From: Psychrobacter nivimaris
GTDB taxonomy: Bacteria > Pseudomonadota > Gammaproteobacteria > Pseudomonadales > Moraxellaceae
DNA: 64,000 bases
Assembly (NCBI RefSeq): GCF_009812035.1
Contig: NZ_VZIZ01000003.1
Location: forward strand, 1-64,000
Direction: 5' to 3'
The position numbers were made by a program, and so were the translations under genes. Positions 28,859 to 38,110 of this stretch are shown piece by piece. Position 1 is the stretch's first letter. Each line of letters opens with the position of its first letter. The notes under the pieces were generated by a model. The model did not search any database and had not been told where the DNA came from. It saw only the letters and a list, made by a program, of their open reading frames with translations.

Positions 28859-29892
28859 TATCAAAGAGCAGGTGAAAAAGAGGCCTAGATGCGCTAGCAT
28901 CAAAGTCTTTATCCACCGACCAAAGTGAGATTGCAACCATGAACTATACGCATCTAAGCCTAGGGGAACGATACCAGATTTATGCCCTTATAGGGGCAGA
29001 ACATAGTATTAATTTTATAGCGCGGGCGTTAAACAGAAGTCCCAGTACCATATTAAGAGAAATCAGACGCAATAAAAGCCTGCGCGGTTACCGAGTCAAT
29101 AACGCTCATAAGAAAGCTTGTGCAAGACGATCAAACAATGCGCTCAGCATCATCGCTGACGTATGGGACTGGGTCACAGACAAGCTTAAAGAGAACTGGA
29201 GTCCCCAGCAAATAGCAGGTGTTCATGGTGGACTCAGTCATATGAGCATTTATCGCTATATATGGACAAACAAGCGTAAGGGCGGCAGGTTATGGCAGTG
29301 TCTCAGACGTAAAGCCAAGCCTTATCGGCAGCGTTTAACTGCTGAGACTCGTGGTCGTATTAATGACAGAGTCTCTATCCATGAGCGCCCCTCCATCGTT
29401 GATGCGCGCACGCGGATTGGCGACTGGGAGGCGGATACCATTATCGGTCAGCATCACAAGCAAGCGATTGTCACGCTCGTTGAACGTAAAACAGGGCTGC
29501 TGAAGATGAAACGTGTGGATAATAAAACGGCACAGCAAGTATCAGAGGCAATGATAGAGCTCTTAAAGCCAGTGAGGTTGCAGGTTAAGACCATTACCTC
29601 TGACAATGGTAAAGAGTTTGCTCAGCATAAAAAGGTGAAACAAAAGCTCTTTAGCTCTTTCTTCTTTGCCGATGCTTATGCGTCATGGCAGCGAGGAACC
29701 AACGAAAATACCAACGGCTTGATCAGAGAGTATCTGCCTAAAGGCTGTGACTTTAGACAAGTCTCTGATGATGAGATGCAGGACATTGAGAACAAACTAA
29801 ATAACAGACCAAGAAAACGCTTAGGGTTTAAAACGCCTATGCAGGCGTTCTATAATATTAATTAGCGTTGCACTTGGTGTGTTAATCTAAGT
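28834..29892 (+). mobile_element. IS30-family insertion sequence between sspA and sspB
   Basis: Element of about 1059 bases bounded by inverted repeats. The left end begins ACTTAGATTAACACA, the right end on the opposite strand begins with the same 15 bases, and after a two-base mismatch both continue AAGTGCAA (23 of 25 matching). It encodes one intact transposase. I could not identify a clear target duplication. Confidence 0.85.
28939..29865 (+). CDS. IS30-family transposase
   Basis: DDE transposase of 308 residues that fills almost the whole element. The N-terminal helix-turn-helix part has LSLGERYQIYALI and ALNRSPSTILREIRRN. The catalytic core shows DWEADTIIG near residue 163, TSDNGKEF near 222 and NENTNGLIREYLPKG near 257, all typical of IS30. 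No frameshift is visible, so the element may still be active. It is oriented opposite to the ssp genes. Confidence 0.95.
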   Translation: MNYTHLSLGERYQIYALIGAEHSINFIARALNRSPSTILREIRRNKSLRGYRVNNAHKKACARRSNNALSIIADVWDWVTDKLKENWSPQQIAGVHGGLSHMSIYRYIWTNKRKGGRLWQCLRRKAKPYRQRLTAETRGRINDRVSIHERPSIVDARTRIGDWEADTIIGQHHKQAIVTLVERKTGLLKMKRVDNKTAQQVSEAMIELLKPVRLQVKTITSDNGKEFAQHKKVKQKLFSSFFFADAYASWQRGTNENTNGLIREYLPKGCDFRQVSDDEMQDIENKLNNRPRKRLGFKTPMQAFYNIN

Positions 29893-29993
29893 AATGAAAA
29901 ATATCTCGTTCAGCAATTTATCAAATAAAAAATGCTAATTAACGTCTATCTTATTTATACTTTATTTTAGGACAGCTTTCGATACTTGTCTAA

Positions 29994-30608
29994 TCAACGC
30001 ACGCTTTTTTGGAAGCTACTACGCTCAAACACTCTCGTTTGGTATTCGAACAATGGACGGCTAATGGCACGTGGCAGCTCAATCCCCATCTCATCTAATC
30101 GCCATAATAGTGGTGCTAATAACACGTCACACCAGCCAAACTCATCAGCCATAAAATAAGGCTTATGAGCAAACAGCGGTGACAGAGTAATCAACGAATC
30201 ACTAAGCTGTTTTTTGGCAACGGCAGCCTGTGCTTTATTAAAGCTATCTGGATGTGTCAGCAAGCGCTTGCCAAGTACTAACCAATCACGCTGAATGCGC
30301 CAAGCCAATTGGCGAAACTGTGCACGTTCTTGCGGTGTCTCAGGGAGCAATTTATTTGTGTGATAACGCTCTTCAAGATACTCAAAAATGACGTTAACCT
30401 CATAAAGCGCAATCTCACGCTGCTGCAATACAGGCAAGGTATGATAGGGGTTTAGCTCAGTCAAATCTTCAGGGCGCTCAGAATGCAGACGAGACAAATA
30501 GTAAGCGAGCTTTTTTTCTTCAAGTAATAGGCGTACCACATGACTGTCGTAGCCGTCATCAGCATACAAAATTAGCTGACTACTTGGAATGTCATTCGCA
30601 TCAATCAT
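29994..30608 (-). CDS. sspA: Stringent starvation protein A
   Basis: RNA-polymerase-associated regulator with a glutathione S-transferase fold; 204 residues. The N-terminal thioredoxin-like part reads LILYADDGYDSHVVRLLLEEK and NPYHTLPVLQQREIALYEVNVIFEYLEERY. The C-terminal helical domain includes WCDVLLAPLLWRLDEMGIELP. In related species sspA is followed by sspB; here it is followed after about 100 bases by the IS30 element. A terminator lies between it and the upstream petC, so it probably has its own promoter. Confidence 0.94.
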   Translation of the reverse strand: MIDANDIPSSQLILYADDGYDSHVVRLLLEEKKLAYYLSRLHSERPEDLTELNPYHTLPVLQQREIALYEVNVIFEYLEERYHTNKLLPETPQERAQFRQLAWRIQRDWLVLGKRLLTHPDSFNKAQAAVAKKQLSDSLITLSPLFAHKPYFMADEFGWCDVLLAPLLWRLDEMGIELPRAISRPLFEYQTRVFERSSFQKSVR

Positions 30609-30743
30609 GAAAGCCTAATGTTAATAGTGAAGGTTGTCATCGTAAACAAACTCGCAACGTTTATCAAGGTAGTGTACGTAAACATTAGCGCTGAGCGGCT
30701 TATTTTCTGGCTTCTCTAGTGTTTATGCTCTATATCAAGGCAC

Positions 30744-30774
30744 AAAAAAGCACTACCGGAGTAGTGCCTTTTTT
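30744..30774 (-). terminator. Terminator between petC and sspA
   Basis: AAAAAAGCACTAC pairs with GTAGTGCCTTTTTT around a 4-base loop. On the minus strand it ends the petABC transcript 30 bases past the petC stop. Confidence 0.8.
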
Positions 30775-30803
30775 AATTCTCAGAACGGTCTGTTAACTAT
30801 GAC

Positions 30804-31517
30804 TTATTTGACATCTTTCCAGAATTCTTTATTCAATAAGTAAACTGGGATGAGCAGTACTAATAAGAATAGAATGACAAAGAAACCAATTACTTGACGG
30901 TCGTGGCGAGCAGGTTCACCCATCCACGCCATAAAGTTAACCAAGTCACCAACTTCAGATTCAAACTCTTCTTGGCTCAACTCTTCTTGCATATTATGCA
31001 ATACGTGAGGCATCGCTGCATTGGCCAGTACTAAGTTGTTTGCACCCCAAGGACGGCTTGGATCTTCATAGAACGATAGTAGGTAAGTATATACCCAGTC
31101 GTCGCCACGTAGACGTGTCTCAAGTGATAGATCAGGCGGCGCTGCGCCAAACCAAGATGCTTGAATCTCAGGATCTATCTCAGCAGTAATGTGGTCACCG
31201 ATTTGATCGGTAGTAACCATCAAATACTTTTCAACCAACTCAGGCGGTATCTCTAAATCTTTGGCAATGCGCGAATGACGAACGTACTTGGCTGAGTGAC
31301 ACCCAGCACAGTAGTTCATAAAGATCTTCGCGCCGTTTTGTAGTGAGCCCTTATTGGTAAAATCAATAGGAGCTGTACTACAAGCCAGGTGTTCATCAAC
31401 GCCATCTGCATTGGTGAATGTACCGCAGCCACTGCCTGAAGCCATTGCCGTACCAGCAGTCAAGGTTAATGCCGCGCCTAAGCCTAGACCAGCTAGGGAT
31501 TTAATTAGCGTGTTCAT
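30804..31517 (-). CDS. petC: Ubiquinol-cytochrome c reductase, cytochrome c1 subunit
   Basis: Haem c1 subunit of the bc1 complex, 237 residues. Signal peptide at residues 1–26 (ending AMA). The haem-binding CAGCH is near residue 71. The axial methionine is probably that in NAAMPHVL. A C-terminal membrane anchor (FFVILFLLVLLIPVYLL) is followed by a short basic tail. It overlaps the petB stop in a TAATG arrangement, which indicates translational coupling. Confidence 0.96.
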   Translation of the reverse strand: MNTLIKSLAGLGLGAALTLTAGTAMASGSGCGTFTNADGVDEHLACSTAPIDFTNKGSLQNGAKIFMNYCAGCHSAKYVRHSRIAKDLEIPPELVEKYLMVTTDQIGDHITAEIDPEIQASWFGAAPPDLSLETRLRGDDWVYTYLLSFYEDPSRPWGANNLVLANAAMPHVLHNMQEELSQEEFESEVGDLVNFMAWMGEPARHDRQVIGFFVILFLLVLLIPVYLLNKEFWKDVK

Positions 31518-32743
31518 TAGTGACCTCCGGTAACGCGTTCTGGTGGCTGTTTACACTTCTCAATCGCAGTGTAGAAAGGCATCAGTAAGAAGAACAAGAA
31601 ATATAGAATCGTGAATACACGAGCCATGATGGTTGCCGTTGGTGTAGCAGGCGTCGCACCCAAGTAGCCCAATACAACAAAGCTAATAGCAAAGACGGTC
31701 AGCGCAATCTTAGATAATATACCTTTGTAACGTATAGAGCGCACAGGAGACCTATCAAGCCATGGGATCAAGAACAGTACGGCAATCGCACCACCCATCG
31801 CAATCACGCCACCAAGCTTGTCAGGAACCGCACGTAAAATAGCGTAGAACGGCGTGTAGTACCATACTGGTGCAATATGTGCTGGTGTTTTCAGTGAGTT
31901 CGCTGTCTCAAAGTTTGGTGGTTCAAGGAAGAAACCGCCGCCTTCTGGGAAGAAGAATACCACTGCAAAGAAACAGATAAAGAACACTACGATACCAACC
32001 ATGTCATGCACAGTGTAGTACGGATGGAATTCGATACCGTCTAATGGCACACCATTTTTATCTTTTAGCTTCTTAATATCGATGCCATCAGGGTTGTTCG
32101 AGCCCACATGATGCAATGCTACAATATGCATGAATACTAAGCCTACCAGTACTAATGGAATAGCAACAACGTGTAGCGCAAAGAAACGGTTTAGAGTAAT
32201 ACCAGAGATGATATAGTCACCACGTACCCATTCAGCAAGGCCATCACCAATAACAGGTAGAGCTGCAGGTAAGTTCAAGATAACCTGAGCACCCCAGAAT
32301 GACATGTTGCCCCAAGGTAGTAGGTAACCGAAGAAACCTTCTGCCATAAGTGCTAGGTAGATACCCATACCGATGAGCCAGATAAGCTCACGAGGTTTTT
32401 GGTATGAACCATATAGCAAGGCTCTAAACATATGCAGGTATACAACGACGAAAAACGCAGATGCGCCGGTTGAGTGCATATAGCGAATGAGCCAACCACC
32501 TTTTACGTCACGCATGATGTATTCAACAGACGCAAATGCCCCTTCGGCACTTGGGTTGTACATCATCGTAAGCCATATACCAGTCACCAATTGGTTGACC
32601 AGTACGATCATTGATAGCACGCCAAAGAAGTACCAAAAGTTAAAGTTCTTTGGTGCGTAGTACTTTGACATATGGTATTCATAGGTTTCGGTCGCTGGAA
32701 AACGCGCGTCCACCCAATGCATTAACTTTTTACCCATACTCAT
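31517..32743 (-). CDS. petB: Ubiquinol-cytochrome c reductase, cytochrome b subunit
   Basis: Membrane subunit of the bc1 complex holding two b haems, about 408 residues. The conserved region around RYMHSTGASAFFVVVYLHMFR carries the first histidines and ALHVVAIPLVLVGLVFMHIVALH the second pair. The Qo-site PEWY-type motif appears in this branch as APVWYYTPFYAILRAVPDK. I choose the ATG at 32743 because GGGAGG lies six bases upstream. The ATG at 32758 would overlap petA by 14 bases. The petA stop ends two bases before this start. Confidence 0.96.
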   Translation of the reverse strand: MSMGKKLMHWVDARFPATETYEYHMSKYYAPKNFNFWYFFGVLSMIVLVNQLVTGIWLTMMYNPSAEGAFASVEYIMRDVKGGWLIRYMHSTGASAFFVVVYLHMFRALLYGSYQKPRELIWLIGMGIYLALMAEGFFGYLLPWGNMSFWGAQVILNLPAALPVIGDGLAEWVRGDYIISGITLNRFFALHVVAIPLVLVGLVFMHIVALHHVGSNNPDGIDIKKLKDKNGVPLDGIEFHPYYTVHDMVGIVVFFICFFAVVFFFPEGGGFFLEPPNFETANSLKTPAHIAPVWYYTPFYAILRAVPDKLGGVIAMGGAIAVLFLIPWLDRSPVRSIRYKGILSKIALTVFAISFVVLGYLGATPATPTATIMARVFTILYFLFFLLMPFYTAIEKCKQPPERVTGGH

Positions 32744-32744
32744 A

Positions 32745-33329
32745 TTAAGCCTCCCCAACCGTCAAGATGGTACCATCCATACCATATTCTGGAACGGGTA
32801 AATTAAGTGGTGCAGGAACGCCGCTATATACGCGACCTGCTAAGTCATATTTTGACCCGTGACACGGACAGAAAAATCCGCCGTACCAATCATTACCACC
32901 TAAATCCACCGCGCCCACATCAGGACGGTAGTTTGGTGCACAGCCCAAATGTGTGCAAACGCCTTCGACCACCAATACGGTTGGATCTAAAGAGCGAGTA
33001 GGATTTTTGCAATATTCAGGTTGTAGAGACGCATCAGACTCAGGATCAGATAATAGAGGTTTGACTGACTCTAGTCCTGCAACCATGTCTTCGGTGCGCT
33101 TAACCACATAAATAGGTTTACCACGGTATTTGACGACGATCATTTGTCCATCTTCGATAGAACCAATATCTTGGGTCACTGCAGCCCCTGCAGCCTCAGC
33201 TTTAGCGCTTGGGTACCAAGAACGGACAAAAGGTGTCGCCACGGCAGCTACCCCAGCTGCACCAATCGCGGCAGTTGAGGCAATAAGAACTCTACGGCGT
33301 TGTACATTAACGCCTTCGGCTTGGCTCAT
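32745..33329 (-). CDS. petA: Ubiquinol-cytochrome c reductase, Rieske iron-sulfur subunit
   Basis: Rieske protein of 194 residues that passes electrons from quinol to cytochrome c1. The N-terminus has a twin-arginine signal/anchor, [10 protein letters not shown], followed by a hydrophobic stretch. The [2Fe-2S] ligands are in CTHLGC near residue 129 and CPCHGS near 153. First gene of the petABC operon. The upstream 500 bases contain no gene and should hold the operon promoter. Confidence 0.97.
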   Translation of the reverse strand: MSQAEGVNVQRRRVLIASTAAIGAAGVAAVATPFVRSWYPSAKAEAAGAAVTQDIGSIEDGQMIVVKYRGKPIYVVKRTEDMVAGLESVKPLLSDPESDASLQPEYCKNPTRSLDPTVLVVEGVCTHLGCAPNYRPDVGAVDLGGNDWYGGFFCPCHGSKYDLAGRVYSGVPAPLNLPVPEYGMDGTILTVGEA

Positions 33330-33850
33330 TAATACTTCCTCCAGGTGAATGAAATGGGATTATCCCACACTGGGTTTGTGGCTTAGAAAATATACAATAT
33401 CAAGCCACTTTAGCTGTGCCTAATTTTGCTAATTGTTGCTATTCTAAGCTATTTCGGTGATAAAATAAATTATTGCGTTAAAAATAAAGCAACCTCAATA
33501 GGACATATTAGAAGGTTGAATATGATAATCAAACCAAAACAGTTGGATTATCAACGTTTAACGCTAACTTTGCTTTAACAAGGATTATGATGTGATGACC
33601 TTATAAATAATAAGGATTTTCAGCAATAGCGAATGATACTTGAAATTAAGGTAATGTTCACTAACTTTCACCATCTAACTACTTTGTAAGTTGCTGTAAA
33701 ACAAATATCACCACTCTATATAATAAAGTGGTGATGTCTTTATAATAATTAATAATGTTTTGTCAGACTATCAGAAACTTGTTTATCGAAATACGCAATA
33801 CATAGTACATGTGCGATATTCCAATAAACTCAGCTAGAGAGTTGCCAATA
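33330..33850. other. Intergenic region between petA and uup
   Basis: 520 AT-rich bases with no gene. It contains the petABC promoter and a minus-strand terminator for uup (33707–33735). Nothing else is recognisable. Confidence 0.5.
33707..33735 (-). terminator. Terminator downstream of uup
   Basis: ATCACCACT pairs with AGTGGTGAT over nine bases. On the minus strand it continues ATTTGTTTTA. It lies about 115 bases after the uup stop. Confidence 0.6.
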
Positions 33851-35794
33851 CTAGCCTTCAAGCTCACTCCAACGTTCAAGCTTGTGCATCATCTCATCTT
33901 CGATGGTTAAGAGATGCTCACTAGCAGCTGTCGCCGCATCAAAGTCAGTATTGAACCAAGAGCCATCGGCCAGCTTTTCTTGCAGTTGAGCCTGTTCGGC
34001 TTCGAGTGCAGCGATTTCTTTTGGCAAGTTATCCAGTTCGCGTTGATCATTATAATTTAGCTTTTTGGCTGCCTTATTTGGTTTCGCTGCCGCGCCAGAC
34101 TTATTTGTCGCTTTATTACTAGCCGCATTGTTGGCAGGTGCTTTGGCAGCACGGGATGCTTCTTCACGGTTCTTTTGTACGAGGTACTCTTGATAACCAC
34201 CTACATACTCATTGACCACTCCTTTGCCGTCTTCATCTTCGCCAAACACCCACGTAGAGGTAACGACATTGTCCATGAATGAACGATCATGACTGATCAG
34301 CAAAATCGTACCACCAAAGCTGGCGACTGATTCTTCTAACAACTCAAGTGTTGCCATGTCCAAATCGTTGGTAGGCTCATCGAGTACCAAAATATTGGCA
34401 GGTTTTAATAACTGCTTGGCCAGTAGTACTCGGTTACGCTCACCACCAGACAGTGCTTTGACAGGTGTACGTGCACGCTCTGGGGCAAATAAAAAGTCTT
34501 GCAAGTAGCTCATGATGTGCGTCTTACGGCCACCAACTTCGACAAAGTCAGAGCCTTCCGAAACGTTTTGCGCAACGCTCGCCTCAAGATCCAATTGATC
34601 ACGCAACTGATCGAAGAATGCGATTTTCAGGTTAGTACCTAATTCGACACTACCAGACTTGGTAACTTCATCATCAGACATATCGAGTAGGGCTTTAATA
34701 AGCGTAGTTTTACCAGCACCGTTAGGGCCGACAATACCAATCTTATCGCCACGCATAATAGTGGTCGTAAAATCATCTACCAAGACATTGCCATCATACT
34801 CAAGATGTAAGTTTTTAACTTTACAGACAAGCTTACCGCTTTTCTCGCCTTGGCCCATGGTGATGTTTACATTGCCCACTTGCTCACGGCGATCGCTGCG
34901 CTCTTCACGTAAGGCTTTTAGTTCACGTACACGGCCCTCATTACGGGTGCGACGTGCTTTGATACCTTGGCGAATCCAAACTTCTTCTTGTGCCAGTTTT
35001 TTATCAAAGTTGGCATTGTTCTTTTCTTCAGCTTGTAACTGTAGCTCTTTCAGCTCTTGATAGCGCGCGTAGCCACCTTCGCCTTGTGTCACGTCATAGC
35101 TGGTCAATTGGCCACGGTCAAGCTCAATAATGCGAGTCGATAGTTTATTGACGAATGCTCTATCATGAGTCACGAACAACAACGTCAGGCCTTGCCAATC
35201 CAGCAAAAAGCGCTCTAACCATTCGATACTTTCAACATCCAAATGGTTGGTTGGCTCATCTAGGAGTAGCACATCAGGCTTAGTGACTAGCGCACGAGCG
35301 AGTAACACGCGGCGTTTACGACCACCAGATAGGGATGATAAGTCGTCTTCTGGATTAAGGCCCATGGTCGTAATCAGACGCATGGCATCGCGTTCTAAGT
35401 CCCAGCCATGTACCGCATCGATATCATGCTGTAGGGTCGCCATATGCTCACAGGCATCCATATCGCCATTCGCGCACATATCGACTTGCTTATTATAGTT
35501 AATGAGCAAATCAGCTGTGCGACGACTGCCGCCCATAACGATGTCTAATATGCGACCGCTGGTCTCAGGAACGTCTTGCTCTAGCATCGCTACACGCATG
35601 CTACTGTTGGTAATAATCTCGCCACTGTCAGGCTGCAATGAGCCATTGATCAGTTTAAACAAAGTAGATTTACCTTCGCCGTTGCGGCCAATCAAGCACA
35701 CACGCTCGCCTGTATTGATAGAAAAATCAATACCATCAAGAACAGGCGCGACGCCAAAGGCTAAGTGAATGTCTTTTAAATGAATCAGTGCCAT
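33851..35794 (-). CDS. uup: ABC-F family ATPase Uup
   Basis: Soluble ABC-F protein with two ATPase domains and no membrane segments; 648 codons including the stop. ABC-F proteins act on ribosomes, and Uup is linked to suppression of transposon excision. Walker A motifs are GRNGEGKST near residue 36 and GPNGAGKTT near 360. Signatures are LSGGRKRRV and LSGGERNRV, and Walker B segments LLLDEPTNHLD and LVLDEPTNDLD. The C-terminal Uup-type coiled coil (KAAKKLNYNDQRELDNLP and on) is present. I take the ATG at 35794 (MALIHLKDIH), which matches the family start; 26 further codons upstream are probably untranslated. Confidence 0.93.
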   Translation of the reverse strand: MALIHLKDIHLAFGVAPVLDGIDFSINTGERVCLIGRNGEGKSTLFKLINGSLQPDSGEIITNSSMRVAMLEQDVPETSGRILDIVMGGSRRTADLLINYNKQVDMCANGDMDACEHMATLQHDIDAVHGWDLERDAMRLITTMGLNPEDDLSSLSGGRKRRVLLARALVTKPDVLLLDEPTNHLDVESIEWLERFLLDWQGLTLLFVTHDRAFVNKLSTRIIELDRGQLTSYDVTQGEGGYARYQELKELQLQAEEKNNANFDKKLAQEEVWIRQGIKARRTRNEGRVRELKALREERSDRREQVGNVNITMGQGEKSGKLVCKVKNLHLEYDGNVLVDDFTTTIMRGDKIGIVGPNGAGKTTLIKALLDMSDDEVTKSGSVELGTNLKIAFFDQLRDQLDLEASVAQNVSEGSDFVEVGGRKTHIMSYLQDFLFAPERARTPVKALSGGERNRVLLAKQLLKPANILVLDEPTNDLDMATLELLEESVASFGGTILLISHDRSFMDNVVTSTWVFGEDEDGKGVVNEYVGGYQEYLVQKNREEASRAAKAPANNAASNKATNKSGAAAKPNKAAKKLNYNDQRELDNLPKEIAALEAEQAQLQEKLADGSWFNTDFDAATAASEHLLTIEDEMMHKLERWSELEG

Positions 35795-36025
35795 AGAGTA
35801 TCTTAAGCTTATATAATAGTGAGGTAGGGGTTGTTGCAAAATTGCCTGCAGTATAACATGCCACCGCGTCACTGTAGTGCGAGTAAATAGTTTTATCAGT
35901 ACTATTTATTGCTTTTACTAACTGCTCCTATTCCATGACTATGTTTGTAGATTTATCACTAATCTACAGTACCTCTCAACAATTCATTCTTTCAATTTAA
36001 TACTTACTATAATTTAGAGAAAAAT

Positions 36026-36283
36026 ATGAACCAACCTAAAACTACAGATAATACTTCTGATATTCAAAATGATTTGCAAGCACAAGTAATCGATTTGCAA
36101 ATGAGCCTAGCGCACCTTGAAGTAACCGTCGAACGACTGGATAAGGTAATCACGCGACAAGACAGAGATATTCATACGCTGCAACGTCAATTACAGCTGA
36201 TTTATAAGCAAATTGAAGGTCAGGATACAGAAAGTGGTATTGCACCATTTGATGTAATGGCAGACAGACCACCACACTATTAG
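36026..36283 (+). CDS. slyX: SlyX family protein
   Basis: Small cytoplasmic protein of 85 residues, mostly one long predicted coiled coil (residues 12–65). It ends in DRPPHY, the SlyX C-terminal signature. Cellular role is not established; in E. coli slyX lies beside the prolyl isomerase gene slyD, which is not adjacent here. The AGAGAAAAAT before the ATG gives a modest ribosome binding site. Confidence 0.9.
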   Translation: MNQPKTTDNTSDIQNDLQAQVIDLQMSLAHLEVTVERLDKVITRQDRDIHTLQRQLQLIYKQIEGQDTESGIAPFDVMADRPPHY

Positions 36284-36367
36284 TAAGTTAGAATTAGAAA
36301 GAAAAGCTTTCAATGACAAAAGATATATACGTATTTTTACATATAGATACTGTCTAATGACTATGTG

Positions 36368-36416
36368 GTCATAACATAGAAATAATGTGTTTTTGTAGTT
36401 GTTTTAGTGTTAAAAA
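36368..36416 (+). promoter_or_regulatory. Conserved element upstream of the first FadL-like porin gene
   Basis: A 49-base block beginning GTCATAA and ending GTTGTTTTAGTGTTAAAAA. It recurs without gaps at 37950–37998, in front of the second porin gene. The two copies agree at 18 of 19 bases on the right side and 16 of 18 on the left, around a variable 12-base centre. Confidence 0.55.
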
Positions 36417-36506
36417 TTCTTTACTATCTCCCACCTCGGATGCTGATTACCTATTAATTAATACTTGGTAAAACAGTAAAACAATGCGGATGTTTGGAGA
36501 TATAAA

Positions 36507-37727
36507 ATGCGCCACACCTTTCATTTAAAAACTCTTGCAGTAGCTGTTGCTACTTTTTCTGTTGCTAGCGTCGCTAGTGCTGCTGGCCTTGATCGCTCAG
36601 GCCAAGATATCACCGCATTCCTACAAGACGGCACTTATGCAGAAGCTGTCTACACTTATATCGATGCTGACGTTACCGGTAAAGATACCTCAGGTAATAA
36701 GATCGATGACATCGCAGAGTCTTATGACTTTTTCCGTTACGGTGTAAAAACAGATATCAACGATACATTCAGTGTTGGTATCTTATATGACGAGCCTTTC
36801 GGTGCTGCCGCTGACTACGTTGGCGAAAACAATTTCGTAGATCAAAATCCTGCTTCACCTAGAAATGGTGAAGGTACTAATGTAGAAGTACGTACTGAAA
36901 GCATTACAGGTATCCTAGGTGCTAAATTTGGCGAAAATAAGAATTTCCAAGTATATGGTGGCCCAGTCGCTCAACGCGTCCAAGCTGATGTAAAACTACG
37001 TGGACAAGCTTATTCTATAGCAGATGGTTATAGTACACATATCAATGCTGACCAAGATTATGGCTGGTTAGCTGGTGTTGCTTATAGTAAGCCTGAAATT
37101 GCATTAAAAGCGGCGTTAACGTATCGTTCTGAGATTGAACATAATGCTCAAGCTTCTGAAAGTTATCCAAACGCTGTTCTTTTTGGACTTCCAACAAATA
37201 GCGGTGAAAGTATTGAGATTAAGACACCAAAATCAGTAAACTTCGATTTCCAGACAGGTATCAACTCAACAACCTTAGCGACTGCCAAAGTACGTTGGGT
37301 ACCATGGAGTGATTTTGCGATTACTCCATCATCGTACAATAACGTTAGTCAAGTATTGGCAACAATACCTCAAGGCGCGGGTATTCCTGCTGAAGGCTTA
37401 GATTTGGTTAGTTATGACGATGATCAGTGGCAAGTAGAATTAGGGCTGGCAAAACGTTTGGCTCCAGCTTTAGCGGTAAGTGGTACCGTCGGATGGGATA
37501 GTGGTGCTGGCAACCCTGTTACCTCACTTGGGCCTACGGAAGGTTACTATAGCGCGGGTCTAGGTGCTAAATATAATGTCACTGAAAACTGGGCGATATC
37601 AGCTGGTGGTAAGTATCTATGGCTTGGTGATGCAGAAGGACAAATCCCAAGTAAAACGATTGTTAGTGACTTCGAAAGCAACGATGGCTTTGTACTTGGT
37701 GTAAAGGTTTCTTACCAAGCTCAGTAA
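36507..37727 (+). CDS. FadL/OmpP1-family outer membrane protein (first of two)
   Basis: Outer-membrane beta-barrel of 406 residues of the long-chain fatty acid/hydrophobic compound transporter family. A signal peptide ends at ASA (about residue 25) and the mature protein begins AGLDRSGQDITAFLQDG, the plug-like start seen in FadL/OmpP1 proteins. Further landmarks are SYDFFRYGVKTDINDTFSVG, PKSVNFDFQTGI and NVTENWAISAGGKYLWLGDA near the end. GGAGATATAAA precedes the ATG. A close paralog follows at 38111, and each gene has its own upstream element and terminator. The transported compound is unknown. Confidence 0.9.
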   Translation: MRHTFHLKTLAVAVATFSVASVASAAGLDRSGQDITAFLQDGTYAEAVYTYIDADVTGKDTSGNKIDDIAESYDFFRYGVKTDINDTFSVGILYDEPFGAAADYVGENNFVDQNPASPRNGEGTNVEVRTESITGILGAKFGENKNFQVYGGPVAQRVQADVKLRGQAYSIADGYSTHINADQDYGWLAGVAYSKPEIALKAALTYRSEIEHNAQASESYPNAVLFGLPTNSGESIEIKTPKSVNFDFQTGINSTTLATAKVRWVPWSDFAITPSSYNNVSQVLATIPQGAGIPAEGLDLVSYDDDQWQVELGLAKRLAPALAVSGTVGWDSGAGNPVTSLGPTEGYYSAGLGAKYNVTENWAISAGGKYLWLGDAEGQIPSKTIVSDFESNDGFVLGVKVSYQAQ

Positions 37728-37770
37728 TTCACAACTTAGCTATATAGCAAATTTTTTAAATGTTATTGAT

Positions 37771-37804
37771 AAAAAAGCGACCCTTCAAGAGTCGCTTTTT
37801 TTTG
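37771..37804 (+). terminator. Terminator of the first porin gene
   Basis: AAAAAAGCGAC pairs with GTCGCTTTTTT, loop of nine bases, ending in eight T. Confidence 0.85.
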
Positions 37805-37949
37805 TGAACGATTTCTTAATAAAAATATATTTAGAAAGTTTTAAGAAAAGTAAATAGTTGCTTGGTATTAATAAGTATTATATCGAAAATCATAATAGAG
37901 GCGAGAAGTAAACGTCAACTTTCTATATATATCTTATTTGTACTGTTCA

Positions 37950-37998
37950 GTCATAATTTAGAAATAAAGCACTTTAATTGTTGTTTTAGTGTCAAAAA
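37950..37998 (+). promoter_or_regulatory. Conserved element upstream of the second FadL-like porin gene
   Basis: Second copy of the 49-base block found at 36368–36416. It begins GTCATAATTTAGAAATAA and ends GTTGTTTTAGTGTCAAAAA. It lies 112 bases before the start codon, against 90 bases for the first gene. Confidence 0.55.
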
Positions 37999-38110
37999 GG
38001 CATTAGTATTCAACTTAGGACAAGACTTTAGTAATATCAATATCGAGCATAGCAATGCTACATAATGGTTATTAAAGTATTAATACAACAAGGACCGTTG
38101 GAGATACACA

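Larger units (their letters stand above)
37728..38110. other. Region between the two porin genes
   Basis: 383 bases holding the first gene's terminator (37771–37804) and the second gene's conserved upstream element (37950–37998). A 67-codon frame at 37862–38065 has no ribosome binding site and overlaps that element, so I do not call it. Confidence 0.5.

Noticed and set aside
34659..35060. Plus-strand frame of 133 codons
   Set aside because: Serine-rich shadow of uup; no independent support.
37862..38065. 67-codon frame between the two porin genes
   Set aside because: No ribosome binding site and it overlaps the conserved upstream element.
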